Source: Paraburkholderia sp. D15 (GTDB lineage: Bacteria; Pseudomonadota; Gammaproteobacteria; Burkholderiales; Burkholderiaceae). From it: a stretch of 64,000 bases of DNA. The stretch spans positions 2,418,001-2,482,000 of the forward strand of contig NZ_CP110395.1 of the NCBI RefSeq assembly GCF_029910215.1, in the 5' to 3' direction. Below are positions 34,053 to 42,725 of this stretch, piece after piece. Under the pieces are notes generated by a model that was given only the letters and a program-made list of their open reading frames with translations, had not been told where the DNA came from and did no database searches. Position numbers and translations under genes: made by a program. The number at the start of each line of letters is the position of its first letter. The stretch's first letter is position 1.

Positions 34053-34080
34053 CGCACGCGGACTGTCGGGTCCGCGTGCG
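34053..34080 (-). terminator. Stem-loop after secreted protein gene
   Basis: CGCACGCGGAC (34053-34063) pairs perfectly with GTCCGCGTGCG (34070-34080), eight bases past the stop on the minus strand. There is no T-run, so it may be a Rho-assisted end or an mRNA stabiliser. Confidence 0.45.
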
Positions 34081-34087
34081 GCCGGCA

Positions 34088-34792
34088 TCATTCGCCGGTT
34101 TGCAGATTGCTGACGCCGCCGACGGCGTGGCCGCCGCTCGCGGTGGGCGCCGAGGCTGGCGCGGCCTTGGCCGTGCCGGTGCCGCCAGCAGTACCAGCAA
34201 CCGGACCAGCAACTGCACCAGCAATCGCACCGCCTGCCGCGCCATTCGCGCCGATGGCCGCGCCGCTGCTCGCCGGCGCTCCCGGCGGCGGCACCGCCTG
34301 CCCGGCAGCCAGCGGCTTCAGATCGAACGGCTGCGGATCGGAATCGTCGACGTTCATCCGGTCGCCCGCCACCGAGCCGTCCGCCGCGAACTTGCCGACC
34401 CAATTCCCGGTGATGTGCGTGCCGTCGTTCGATTCCTCGACTTCGAGCGTATCGCCATCACGGTCGCCGGCGATCAGGATCACCTCGCCGTTGTCCGTGT
34501 ACTGATACTCGCCGTGCACGCCGGACGGATCGTCGGTTTTCGCGCCCAGACGCAGCACGATCTGACGCGAGCCCAGCATGCCGGCATAGCGCGGGAATTT
34601 AGCGAACTCGGGACTGGGTTTGAGCGGTAGCTGGATCGGCGGCGGTGCGGCGAGCTCCTTGACCGCATCGCTTTCCGCCCACGCAGGCGCGGACATCGTT
34701 GCCGCCGCACCGGCGCATAGCAACGCCGCCACGCTCATCACCACCGACGCGCGCCGCCGCATCGCTCCATTGTTCGCTTTCGATTCCCGCAT
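34088..34792 (-). CDS. Secreted protein of unknown function
   Basis: A 234-residue protein with a Sec signal peptide (basic start MRRRAS, hydrophobic VVMSVAALLCAGAAATMSA, cleavage after AWA). The mature middle is a small beta-rich domain (GKTDDPSG-like; GEYQYTDNGEVILIAGDRDG; HITGNWVGKFAADGSVAGDR) that looks like a repeated beta-hairpin fold. The last 75 residues are Gly/Ala/Pro-rich and probably disordered. GGAAGG upstream of the ATG supports the start. No family is recognised; a periplasmic or surface role is likely. It sits between the metC-like gene and bktB. Confidence 0.75.
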   Translation of the reverse strand: MRESKANNGAMRRRASVVMSVAALLCAGAAATMSAPAWAESDAVKELAAPPPIQLPLKPSPEFAKFPRYAGMLGSRQIVLRLGAKTDDPSGVHGEYQYTDNGEVILIAGDRDGDTLEVEESNDGTHITGNWVGKFAADGSVAGDRMNVDDSDPQPFDLKPLAAGQAVPPPGAPASSGAAIGANGAAGGAIAGAVAGPVAGTAGGTGTAKAAPASAPTASGGHAVGGVSNLQTGE

Positions 34793-34849
34793 TCGTTCCT
34801 TCCTGTTGCGTATTGCTTTGTTACCTGCCGCGTATTGCCGGTCCGCGCG

Positions 34850-36034
34850 TCAGATGCGCTCGAAGATCGCCGCGATACCCTGCCCGCCGCCGATGCACAT
34901 CGTCACCAGCGCATAGCGGCCGCCGGTGCGTTGCAACTCGTACAGCGCCTTCACGGTGATCAACGCGCCGGTCGCGCCGATCGGATGGCCGAGCGAAATG
35001 CCCGAGCCGTTCGGATTGACCTTGGCCGGATCGAAGCCGAGTTCCTTGCTGACCGCGCAGGCCTGCGCGGCGAACGCTTCGTTGGCCTCGATCACGTCGA
35101 GGTCGGCAACGCTCAAGCCCGCGCGTTCCAGCGCCTTGCGCGTGGCCGGCACCGGGCCGATGCCCATGTACGCGGGATCGACACCGGCATGCGCGTACGA
35201 CACCAGCCGTGCAAGCGGCTTGATGCCGCGTTGCTCGGCGACGCCGCGCTCCATCAGCACCACGGCCGCCGCGGCGTCGTTGATGCCCGACGCGTTGCCC
35301 GCCGTCACCGTGCCGTTTTCCTTCGCGAACACCGGCTTGAGCTTCGAAAAATCTTCCGCCGATGCGTTCAGACGCGCGTGCTCGTCCGTATCGAACACGA
35401 CATCGCCCTTCTTCGACGGAATCGTGATCGGCAGGATCTGGTCCTTGAAGTAACCGTTGGCGATCGCGTTGGCCGCGCGACGATGCGATTCGAGCGCGAG
35501 CGCGTCCTGCGCTTCACGGGAAATGTCGTATTGGCGCGCGACGTTCTCGGCGGTCACGCCCATGTGGATCGACTGGAACGGGTCGTTCAGCGCGCCGACC
35601 ATCATGTCGACGAGGCGGGCGTCGCCCATGCGCTGGCCGAAGCGCGCGGCGGGCATCGAATAAGGCGCGCGGCTCATGTTTTCGGCGCCGCCGCCGATCG
35701 CGATGTCGGCATCGCCGAGCAGCACGCTTTGCGCGGCCGACACGATGGCCTGCAGGCCGGAGCCGCACAGACGGTTCACGGTCAGCGCGGGCGCGTGCTG
35801 CGCGACGCCGCCGTTGATCGCGGCGACACGCGCCAGGTACATGTCTTTCGGCTCGGTATGCACGACGTTGCCGAACACCACGTGACCGACTTCGTCGCCC
35901 GACACGCCGGCACGCGCCAGCGCTTCACGCACGACGCGCGCGCCGAGATCGGTCGGCGGAAAATCCTTCAGACTGCCGCCGAATCCGCCGATTGCCGTAC
36001 GCACACCGCTTACCACCACTACGTCCCGTTGCAT
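34850..36034 (-). CDS. bktB: Beta-ketothiolase BktB
   Basis: A thiolase that condenses acetyl-CoA with acyl-CoA, including propionyl-CoA, giving C5 monomers for PHA. The nucleophilic Cys is in ALTVNRLCGSGLQAIVSAAQ; the other catalytic residues lie in GSGISLGHPIGATGAL and MCIGGGQGIAA. The sequence follows Ralstonia BktB closely from VVVVSGVRTAIGGFGGSLKD to the end GIAAIFERI. The 394 residues fit. GAGGAG precedes the ATG. It lies downstream of kdgK and rimO on the minus strand, about 7 kb from the PHA cluster. Confidence 0.93.
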   Translation of the reverse strand: MQRDVVVVSGVRTAIGGFGGSLKDFPPTDLGARVVREALARAGVSGDEVGHVVFGNVVHTEPKDMYLARVAAINGGVAQHAPALTVNRLCGSGLQAIVSAAQSVLLGDADIAIGGGAENMSRAPYSMPAARFGQRMGDARLVDMMVGALNDPFQSIHMGVTAENVARQYDISREAQDALALESHRRAANAIANGYFKDQILPITIPSKKGDVVFDTDEHARLNASAEDFSKLKPVFAKENGTVTAGNASGINDAAAAVVLMERGVAEQRGIKPLARLVSYAHAGVDPAYMGIGPVPATRKALERAGLSVADLDVIEANEAFAAQACAVSKELGFDPAKVNPNGSGISLGHPIGATGALITVKALYELQRTGGRYALVTMCIGGGQGIAAIFERI

Positions 36035-36152
36035 CGCTCGCTCCTCTTCTAGTCTCTCAAGATAATCGTTTTCGGGTTGAAGCCACGTTGCCCGCTATTC
36101 AATGCGTGATCGGCTTTTCTGCCTGCATGACGATTGCGAGCGGCGCGCGGCT

Positions 36153-37109
36153 TCAACCCGCCAATCGTTGTTCGACGGCCGCGCGCAAGGGAATCGGCGC
36201 TACCGCGCCGTAACCCTCGGTGGACAGCGCCGCGGCGACATTCGCGTAACCCGCCGCCGCGAACGGATCGTCTCCCGCCACCAGCCGCGCGATGAATGCG
36301 CCGCCGAAGCAGTCGCCCGCGCCGGTGGCGTCGATGGCCTGAACCGCGTGGCCCGGCACGACGCGCCGCTCGTCCGGCGTTGCAATGTATGAACCTTCCT
36401 TGCCCAGCTTCAGCGCGACCACGCGCGGCCCCTGCGCGAGCAGGAAATCGACGATCTCGTCGCGGCCAGTCAAGCCGGTGAGTTCGGTGACGTCGTCCCA
36501 GCTGGGCAGGCAGATATCGGTCTGGCGGATCGCCTCGAGCATCACCGCACGCGCCCGCGCGAGCGGCCACAGCTTGAGCCGCAGATTGGTGTCGAAACTC
36601 ACGCGCACACCGTTGGCGCGGGCGTGGGCGATCGCCTCGAGCGCCGCATCGCAGGCGCTCAGACTGATCGCGAGGCTGATTCCGGAAAGATGGACGACTT
36701 TGGCCGCCGCGATCACGTCGAGCGGCAGATCGTGCGGCGCGTAGCGGCTCGCGGCGGAGCCGGCGCGCAGATAGTCGAACGCGTGCCCTTGCGGGCCGTG
36801 CGACACGAAATAGACCCCCGTGGAAGCGCGCGGATCGACCTTCACCTGCGCCGTATCCACCTGCTCACGCTCCCACAGATCGATCAGCAGGCGCCCGAAA
36901 TGGTCCGCGCCGACCGCCGACACGAAGCCGGTGCGCGCGCCTTGCCGCGCGGCCGCGATGCAGAAGTTCGACGTGTCGCCGCCGAAGCCCTGCAGATAGT
37001 TCGGCTGATCCCGCGCCGACTGGTTGAATTCGATCATCGCCTCGCCGAGCGCGAGGATCTCGGGAGTACGCGCCGGTACTGACTGAGCGGCGCCTGCGCT
37101 AACCGTCAT
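36153..37109 (-). CDS. kdgK: PfkB-family sugar kinase, KDG kinase-like
   Basis: A ribokinase-fold enzyme of 318 residues. The N-terminal signature LALGEAMIEFNQ and GFGGDTSNFCIAAARQGART resemble 2-keto-3-deoxygluconate kinases, and the C-terminal catalytic motif is IDATGAGDCFGGAFIARL with the base Asp. It would phosphorylate KDG for the Entner-Doudoroff route; other sugar acids are possible. Its ATG lies 3 bases beyond the rimO stop, with GAGG upstream, so the two are translated in tandem. No uronate-degradation genes are nearby. Confidence 0.85.
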   Translation of the reverse strand: MTVSAGAAQSVPARTPEILALGEAMIEFNQSARDQPNYLQGFGGDTSNFCIAAARQGARTGFVSAVGADHFGRLLIDLWEREQVDTAQVKVDPRASTGVYFVSHGPQGHAFDYLRAGSAASRYAPHDLPLDVIAAAKVVHLSGISLAISLSACDAALEAIAHARANGVRVSFDTNLRLKLWPLARARAVMLEAIRQTDICLPSWDDVTELTGLTGRDEIVDFLLAQGPRVVALKLGKEGSYIATPDERRVVPGHAVQAIDATGAGDCFGGAFIARLVAGDDPFAAAGYANVAAALSTEGYGAVAPIPLRAAVEQRLAG

Positions 37110-37112
37110 CGT

Positions 37113-38504
37113 TCAGACCTCGCCCCAGAGGTCGTGGCCGTCGGCGCCGGTGATCTTCACCGACACGAAATCGCCGACCTTGTAGCGTTTGGACGCCTTG
37201 ACCGCCGGCGCGACATACACGACGCCGTCGATTTCCGGCGCATCGGCAGCCGTACGGCCGATGCCGCCATCGGCATTGACCTCGTCGATCAGCACCTTCA
37301 GCGTCTTGCCGACTTTCTTCGCGATACGTTTTGCCGACACTTCCTCGGCGACTTCCATGAAGCGCGCGCGACGTTCCTCACGGACCTCGTCGGGCAATGC
37401 ACCGTCCAGTTCGTTGGCCGTGGCGCCTTCCACGGGCGAGTACGCGAAGCAACCCACGCGATCCAGCTCGGCCTCGCGGATGAAATCGAGCAGCGTCTCG
37501 AACTGCTCCTCGGTCTCGCCCGGGAAACCGGCGATGAAGGTGCTGCGGATCGTCAGATCCGGGCACATTTCGCGCCATTTCTTCACGCGCTCCATCACCT
37601 TCTCGGCGTTGGCCGGACGCTTCATGCGCTTGAGCACTTCCGGGTGCGCGTGCTGGAACGGCACGTCGAGATACGGCAGCACGTGACCCTTGTACGGGCC
37701 TTCGGCCATCATCGGAATGACTTCATCGACGCTCGGGTACGGGTAGACGTAATGCAGTCGCACCCACGCGCCGTATTGCGCGGCGAGTTCGCCGAGCGCG
37801 CCGACCAGATCGGTCATGCGCGTCTTGATCGGCTTGCCGTTCCAGAAACCCGTGCGGTATTTGACGTCGACGCCGTACGCGCTGGTGTCCTGCGAAATCA
37901 CCAGCAATTCCTTGACGCCCGACTTGAAGAGGTTTTCCGCTTCGAGCATCACGTCGGCGACCGGTCGCGACACGAGGTCGCCGCGCATGGACGGGATGAT
38001 GCAGAACGTGCAACGATGGTTGCAGCCTTCGGAAATCTTCAGGTACGCGTAGTGGCGCGGCGTGAGCTTGACGCCGGCAGCGGGCACCAGATCGACGAAC
38101 GGATCGTGCGGCTTCGGCAGATGGGTATGCACGTGCTGCATCACCTCGCCGAGCGCATGCGGACCGGTCACGGCCAGCACCTTCGGATGCACTTCCTCGA
38201 TCAGACCGGAGCCGCTCGCGCTCTTCTTCGCGCCGAGACAGCCGGTGACGATCACCTTGCCGTTTTCATGCAGCGCTTCGCCGATCGCGTCGAGACTTTC
38301 CTGCACCGCCTCGTCGATGAAACCGCAGGTGTTGACGACCACGAGATCCGCGCCGTTGTAGGTGCCGGAGATTTCGTAACCTTCGGCGCGCAGTTGCGTG
38401 ATGATCTGTTCGGAATCGACGAGAGCCTTCGGGCAGCCGAGGCTGACGAATCCGACCTTCGGTGGCGAAGCTGTCGGCGCGGCGGGGGAAGTAGTCTGCG
38501 ACAT
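37113..38504 (-). CDS. rimO: Ribosomal protein S12 methylthiotransferase RimO
   Basis: A radical-SAM enzyme that adds a methylthio group to Asp88 of ribosomal protein S12. The N-terminal UPF0004 domain has [18 protein letters not shown] and [17 protein letters not shown], with ligating cysteines for the auxiliary cluster. The radical-SAM site is [18 protein letters not shown]-terminal TRAM domain ends the protein. The 463 residues match the family when the start is [12 protein letters not shown] (38504). It leads the kdgK-bktB run. Confidence 0.96.
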   Translation of the reverse strand: MSQTTSPAAPTASPPKVGFVSLGCPKALVDSEQIITQLRAEGYEISGTYNGADLVVVNTCGFIDEAVQESLDAIGEALHENGKVIVTGCLGAKKSASGSGLIEEVHPKVLAVTGPHALGEVMQHVHTHLPKPHDPFVDLVPAAGVKLTPRHYAYLKISEGCNHRCTFCIIPSMRGDLVSRPVADVMLEAENLFKSGVKELLVISQDTSAYGVDVKYRTGFWNGKPIKTRMTDLVGALGELAAQYGAWVRLHYVYPYPSVDEVIPMMAEGPYKGHVLPYLDVPFQHAHPEVLKRMKRPANAEKVMERVKKWREMCPDLTIRSTFIAGFPGETEEQFETLLDFIREAELDRVGCFAYSPVEGATANELDGALPDEVREERRARFMEVAEEVSAKRIAKKVGKTLKVLIDEVNADGGIGRTAADAPEIDGVVYVAPAVKASKRYKVGDFVSVKITGADGHDLWGEV

Positions 38505-38678
38505 AGATGGTCCGGCGTAATGCGGTGACTGTAACGACAAATGGGGACGGTGCCGGACGGCTCGATAGACCCCCGAGGCGACGACCCAGCCCCGGGCGAA
38601 CGCCCGCACACGCAACCTCGCATTGTACCGTGCCGATGGCCGGGCGGCCGTGCGCTTCGCGCGGAGCGGCTTGAACGG

Positions 38679-39632
38679 CTATTCGGTTCGGGCCAGCGCG
38701 GGTTCGACGGCGATTTGAGGGGGGTTGTCCGGGACGATGCGCTGTGCATTGGCGATGGCTGCCAACGCGAGGTCAAGCTCGCCCCTATCGTCCCGCGCCT
38801 GCAGGCAAACCGGCGGCACGACAAACAGTTCCGCCGACGAGCGCCGCTGATGCCGGTCGGATACGCAAACGCTCCACCCCGTGCCGACTCGAAACTGAAG
38901 CCTCTTCAGACGCCGACTGTAACGACGACGCGCGACCAGATCACGCCCATTCACATGGACGCCCGATACATGCCCGAAACAATAAACCGACGACGCCATC
39001 GGAAAAAGCAACGCGCTGCACAGGACATCGGTGATCTGCAACCCAACGTGATTGTTGCTGACACCGAACGTGGGCAATTCGATGACGCGGTCGAACGGAT
39101 CGCCTTTCGCCCGATACTTTTGCGTGAAGATGGAATGTGCGACCTGGTCGTTCAGCTGCGTGGTTCTAAAATCGGCCACCATGAAACCCTGCGCGTCTTT
39201 TTCCTTAAGAAACGACTGGAACGCCTTACACGCGTACTGGACCGATTGTGTGTAGGTTTCGCGCGGCTTGAAAGGAGCGCCGATACCCTTGATCCAGATC
39301 GTCGCGAGAATCCGGCACTTGTAATGTTCGAGCAGATCCAGCGTACCGTCGATGAATCTCAGTTGCGTGCCCGCTTTGTGCCCTTTTCTGCGGATGGCGC
39401 CGCGTAGTTCGGCGCCCTTGATTTCTTCCCGCACGTCGTCGAGCGGGTGGGGCGAAGTGAACAAGCCGGGGAAGAATTTACGCTTGAGCGAGAGAAACTC
39501 GCGAGTCAGGAAGGGAAGCGCCTCTTGTCGAACCACCAGACCAGCGATCACGAGCAAAGGTTGAATATCGGTCTTTCTGACGGGTAACGCTGCGCTACAC
39601 CCGGCCTCGTCGATATAGCAGATATACGACAC
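38679..39632 (-). CDS. DUF3800-family protein
   Basis: A 317-residue protein of the DUF3800 family, whose members have an RNase H-like fold and are often found near mobile and defence genes. The N-terminal acidic YIDEAG, the internal FMVADFRTTQLND and the late QITDVLCSALLF fit the family, with several Asp residues placed for metal binding. The C-terminal 47 residues look unlike the family core. GTG at 39632 has GGAGG 10 bases upstream. It is bounded by rimO and dusC, has no partner gene, and its codon usage is less GC-biased than its neighbours. Its activity is unproven. Confidence 0.8.
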   Translation of the reverse strand: MSYICYIDEAGCSAALPVRKTDIQPLLVIAGLVVRQEALPFLTREFLSLKRKFFPGLFTSPHPLDDVREEIKGAELRGAIRRKGHKAGTQLRFIDGTLDLLEHYKCRILATIWIKGIGAPFKPRETYTQSVQYACKAFQSFLKEKDAQGFMVADFRTTQLNDQVAHSIFTQKYRAKGDPFDRVIELPTFGVSNNHVGLQITDVLCSALLFPMASSVYCFGHVSGVHVNGRDLVARRRYSRRLKRLQFRVGTGWSVCVSDRHQRRSSAELFVVPPVCLQARDDRGELDLALAAIANAQRIVPDNPPQIAVEPALARTE

Positions 39633-39658
39633 TGCGTTTGCACCTCCATCTGGATATG

Positions 39659-39684
39659 AAAACAGCCGCTAAAGCGGCTGTTTG
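39659..39684. terminator. Palindrome beside the DUF3800 gene
   Basis: AAACAGCCGCT and AGCGGCTGTTT form an 11-bp stem around AA, 27 bases upstream of the DUF3800 start. Flanking A and T runs give it bidirectional terminator form. It probably ends the minus-strand dusC transcript; dusC stops at 39750. Confidence 0.7.
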
Positions 39685-39749
39685 GCGGTCCAGGACCGTA
39701 TTTGTCGCCGAGTTTCCCCGTTCGACGGCCAATTAGGTATTCCTAATCG

Positions 39750-40772
39750 TTATGAGATCGTAAGCAGTTCGCTCGCCCTTGTCAATGACTCGTCTGAGGA
39801 ATGTTTTTGCGCCATCTCGTGCTGCGCCAAAGCACCCTCGACCACACCGAGAATTTCGCGCGACTCATGAACGCGCCGGATCGCTTCATGCAATGCCGCA
39901 GCTTGCGGCCACGTCCGCTTCAGATAGCTGAGCCACATCTTCACGCGGCCATGCTCGTGGCGATGCGTCGCGCGAGACTGCAGTTTGCGCAGATAACCGG
40001 CGATGTACCCCAACACGAGGCGCCACTCGTCGCCGCAAGGCGTTCTTTCCATCTGCCCGCGTACGCGCAGTGCCAGAAACGGGTCGGACACCGCGCCGCG
40101 TCCGATCATCACGTCGTCGCAGCCACTCACCGCACGGCAGCGTTCCCAATCGGCGACCGTCCACACCTCGCCGTTGGCGATCACGGGTACATCGACGGCC
40201 GCGACGATCGCCGCGATCCATTCCCAGTGAGCCGGCGGCCGGTAGCCATCGTCGCGTGTTCTGGCGTGTACGACGAGGGATGCCGCGCCACCGTCCGCCA
40301 GCGCCGTCGCGCAATCGATCGCGCGCGACGTATCGGACACGCCCAAACGCATTTTCGCGGTCACGGGAATGTTCGCCGGCACCGCGGCGCGCACGGCGGA
40401 CACGATCCGGTTCAGTTGCTCGGGATCGTCGAGCAGCATCGCGCCGCCGCCATGTTGATTGACGATCTTCGCCGGGCAGCCGAAATTCAGGTCCACACCA
40501 TGCGGCGACAACCTGGCCGCACGCGCGGCGTTCCGGCCCATCCACCCGGGATCGCTGCCGAGCAATTGAATCGCCACCGGCGTGCCGCTCCGCGTGCGGC
40601 CACCATGCTGCACCTCGGGCGCTTCGCGCTGATACACGCGGTCGGGCAGCAGCGACCCCGTCACGCGGATGAACTCGGACACACAGCCATCGAACCCGCC
40701 GATGCCGGTCAGCACGTCGCGCAGCACGTAGTCGGCGACACCTTCCATCGGCGCGAGAAACAGTTTGCTCAT
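39750..40772 (-). CDS. dusC: tRNA-dihydrouridine synthase (DusC-like)
   Basis: A flavin-dependent enzyme that reduces uridine in the D-loop of tRNA (U16 in E. coli DusC). The N-terminus LFLAPMEGVADYVLRDVLT is characteristic; VDLNFGCPAKIVNQHGGGAM carries the FMN-site and catalytic Cys region, and PVTAKMRLGV, VVHARTRDDG and ANGEVW line the barrel. It has 340 residues when started at MSKLFLAP (40772). It is flanked by the DUF3800 gene and the PHA cluster, with no clear ribosome binding site. Confidence 0.92.
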   Translation of the reverse strand: MSKLFLAPMEGVADYVLRDVLTGIGGFDGCVSEFIRVTGSLLPDRVYQREAPEVQHGGRTRSGTPVAIQLLGSDPGWMGRNAARAARLSPHGVDLNFGCPAKIVNQHGGGAMLLDDPEQLNRIVSAVRAAVPANIPVTAKMRLGVSDTSRAIDCATALADGGAASLVVHARTRDDGYRPPAHWEWIAAIVAAVDVPVIANGEVWTVADWERCRAVSGCDDVMIGRGAVSDPFLALRVRGQMERTPCGDEWRLVLGYIAGYLRKLQSRATHRHEHGRVKMWLSYLKRTWPQAAALHEAIRRVHESREILGVVEGALAQHEMAQKHSSDESLTRASELLTIS

Positions 40773-41150
40773 GCGACGGCCCACGTCACGTCGACACGGC
40801 GCGCGAACGGGAAACAGTGGAAAGGGCTGCGACTACAGGGCATGAGATAAGTGGTCGGACGGAAGATGGGCATCGGGATGGCGTTGGCGGACAGAACGCA
40901 TCTCATCGAGAAAGACGCCCCACGCACGCAGCCCGCGATTGTACCGCGCCGCCCCGTTCGTCCAGCTGCATGCCCCAACCCACATCCATGCCCCAACTCA
41001 GCCGCCTAAACGCAAAACGCCGCGCACTAAGCGCGGCGTTTGCGAATGACGCGAAAGCAGAACAGCGCATCGACCTGCGATCACGGCTCCCCGGCCCAGA
41101 CCCAACACCGGAAAAACCGCGGCACCGCCCCGCCGACGCCCATCACCGCC
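40773..41150. other. Intergenic region upstream of dusC and after phaR
   Basis: About 380 bases. It contains the dusC upstream region and, at 41014-41042, a hairpin (AACGCCGCGC with GCGCGGCGTT, loop ACTAA) with T residues on the minus strand. No convincing gene is visible; short open frames lack ribosome binding sites. Confidence 0.6.
41012..41042 (-). terminator. Terminator after phaR
   Basis: AACGCCGCGC (41016-41025) pairs with GCGCGGCGTT (41031-41040) around ACTAA. The minus-strand transcript then reads TTTTGCG. It would end the PHA cluster transcript. Confidence 0.75.
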
Positions 41151-41759
41151 CTACTTCTTCTCCGGCTCCGGATTACCCTGCGGACTTCCCGGCGGCGTGC
41201 CGGCATTGACCGCGCCGCCCGGCGTAAACGGGAACGTCGCGAACATCGACTTCGCCTGGTTCTGCATCTGCTCCTGCATCTGCACGAACATGTTCTTCGA
41301 CTGCTCGATGTAGCTGGTCATCATGCCCTGCATCATCGGCGCCTGCATGTTCATGAACTGCGACCAGACTTCCGGGTTCATCGCCTTGCCTTCATAGAGA
41401 TTCTTCGACTGGTCGGCGAGCTTCGCCTGAATGTCGATGAAGGCCTGAATGTTCTTCTCCAGATACGTGCCCATCATGCCTTGCATCGCATGACCGTAGA
41501 AACGGATGATCTGCGACAGCATCGACGACGAGAACATCGGCAAGCCGCCGCTCTCCTCTTCGAGAATGATCTGCAACAGAATGGCGCGCGTCAGATCCTC
41601 GTTGCTCTTCGCATCGATGACCTTGAAATCCTCCTGATCCAGCACGAGCTGCTTGACGTCGGTCAGCGTGATGTACGTGCTTGTCTCGGTATCGTAGAGC
41701 CGACGATTCGGGTATTTCTTGATCAGTCGTTCGGCTGTTTTCTTTGTAGTAGTAGTCAT
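41151..41759 (-). CDS. phaR: PHA synthesis regulator PhaR
   Basis: A DNA-binding protein that also binds PHA granules and represses the phasin gene and itself until polymer forms. The N-terminal signature LIKKYPNRRLYDTETSTYIT and the following VKQLVLDQEDFKVIDAKSNE form the PHB accumulation regulatory domain. The C-terminal half is Met/Gln-rich (MNMQAPMMQGMMTSYIEQS; FVQMQEQMQNQAKSMF), amphipathic and likely granule-binding. At 202 residues it is typical of Burkholderiales. It lies 134 bases after phaB and is followed by a terminator. Confidence 0.95.
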   Translation of the reverse strand: MTTTTKKTAERLIKKYPNRRLYDTETSTYITLTDVKQLVLDQEDFKVIDAKSNEDLTRAILLQIILEEESGGLPMFSSSMLSQIIRFYGHAMQGMMGTYLEKNIQAFIDIQAKLADQSKNLYEGKAMNPEVWSQFMNMQAPMMQGMMTSYIEQSKNMFVQMQEQMQNQAKSMFATFPFTPGGAVNAGTPPGSPQGNPEPEKK

Positions 41760-41893
41760 GTAACGCCTTTGAGCGCGAGTTGAGCGCGGAAACGGCGTGA
41801 TGCCGGCTGCGCAATCGGGCGGTTGCGCAATCGGGACGCCGCCGGAACCATCCGAGTCATGGCGCGCCGCCTTGTGAGCGGCGCGCCGGTGAC

Positions 41894-42634
41894 TCAGCCC
41901 ATATGCAAACCACCGTTCAGCGAGAAATCAGCGCCCGTGGAGAAGCCCGATTCTTCCGAAGCGAGCCACGCGACGATCGAACCGATTTCCTGCGGCTGAC
42001 CCAGACGGCGCACCGGAATCGTCGCGACGATTTTCTCCAGCACGTCCGGACGGATCGACTTGACCATGTCGGTGCCGATGTAGCCCGGCGACACGGTGTT
42101 GACCGTCACGCCCTTGGTGGCCACTTCCTGCGCCAACGCCATCGTGAAGCCGTGAATGCCGGCCTTCGCGGTGGAGTAGTTGGTCTGGCCGAACTGGCCC
42201 TTCTGACCGTTCACCGACGAGATATTGATGATGCGGCCGAAGCCCCGCTCCACCATGCCGTCGATCACCTGCTTGGTGACGTTGAAGAGGCTCGTCAGGT
42301 TGGTGTCGATCACCGCGGTCCAGTCTTCGTGCGTCATCTTGCGGAACACGACGTCGCGCGTGATGCCGGCGTTGTTCACCAGAATGTCGATCTCGCCGAC
42401 TTCCGCCTTGACCTTGTCGAAAGCGGCCTTGGTCGATTCCCAGTCGCCGACGTTGCCCTCGGACGCGACGAAGTCGTAGCCGAGCGCCTTCTGCTCCTCG
42501 AGCCACTTCACGCGGCGCGGCGAATTCGGGCCGCAGCCCGCGACCACCTTGAGACCTTCCTTGTGCAGCCGCTGGCAAATGCTCGTGCCGATGCCACCCA
42601 TGCCGCCCGTTACGTACGCAATTCGCTGTGTCAT
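41894..42634 (-). CDS. phaB: Acetoacetyl-CoA reductase PhaB
   Basis: A short-chain dehydrogenase that uses NADPH to reduce acetoacetyl-CoA to (R)-3-hydroxybutyryl-CoA, the PHB monomer. The nucleotide motif is AYVTGGMGGIGTSICQRL; the catalytic Ser-Tyr-Lys set is in NISSVNGQKGQFGQTNYSTA with the Lys just after. The C-terminus GFSTGADFSLNGGLHMG is the usual PhaB ending. Its 246 residues match Ralstonia PhaB. GGAG precedes the ATG. It lies between phaA and phaR. Confidence 0.96.
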   Translation of the reverse strand: MTQRIAYVTGGMGGIGTSICQRLHKEGLKVVAGCGPNSPRRVKWLEEQKALGYDFVASEGNVGDWESTKAAFDKVKAEVGEIDILVNNAGITRDVVFRKMTHEDWTAVIDTNLTSLFNVTKQVIDGMVERGFGRIINISSVNGQKGQFGQTNYSTAKAGIHGFTMALAQEVATKGVTVNTVSPGYIGTDMVKSIRPDVLEKIVATIPVRRLGQPQEIGSIVAWLASEESGFSTGADFSLNGGLHMG

Positions 42635-42725
42635 ACACTACACTCCGTTATCGTTTTCGAGGCGCCGGCCGGCAGCCTCTTTCCTCGCCTGATACTGATC
42701 GGTGACCGCCTATCGTCGATCGCGC

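Noticed and set aside
39640..39760. Possible tRNA near the DUF3800 gene (GTTCGACGG)
   Set aside because: There is no matching acceptor stem, anticodon arm or full T-arm; the strong palindrome there is a terminator.
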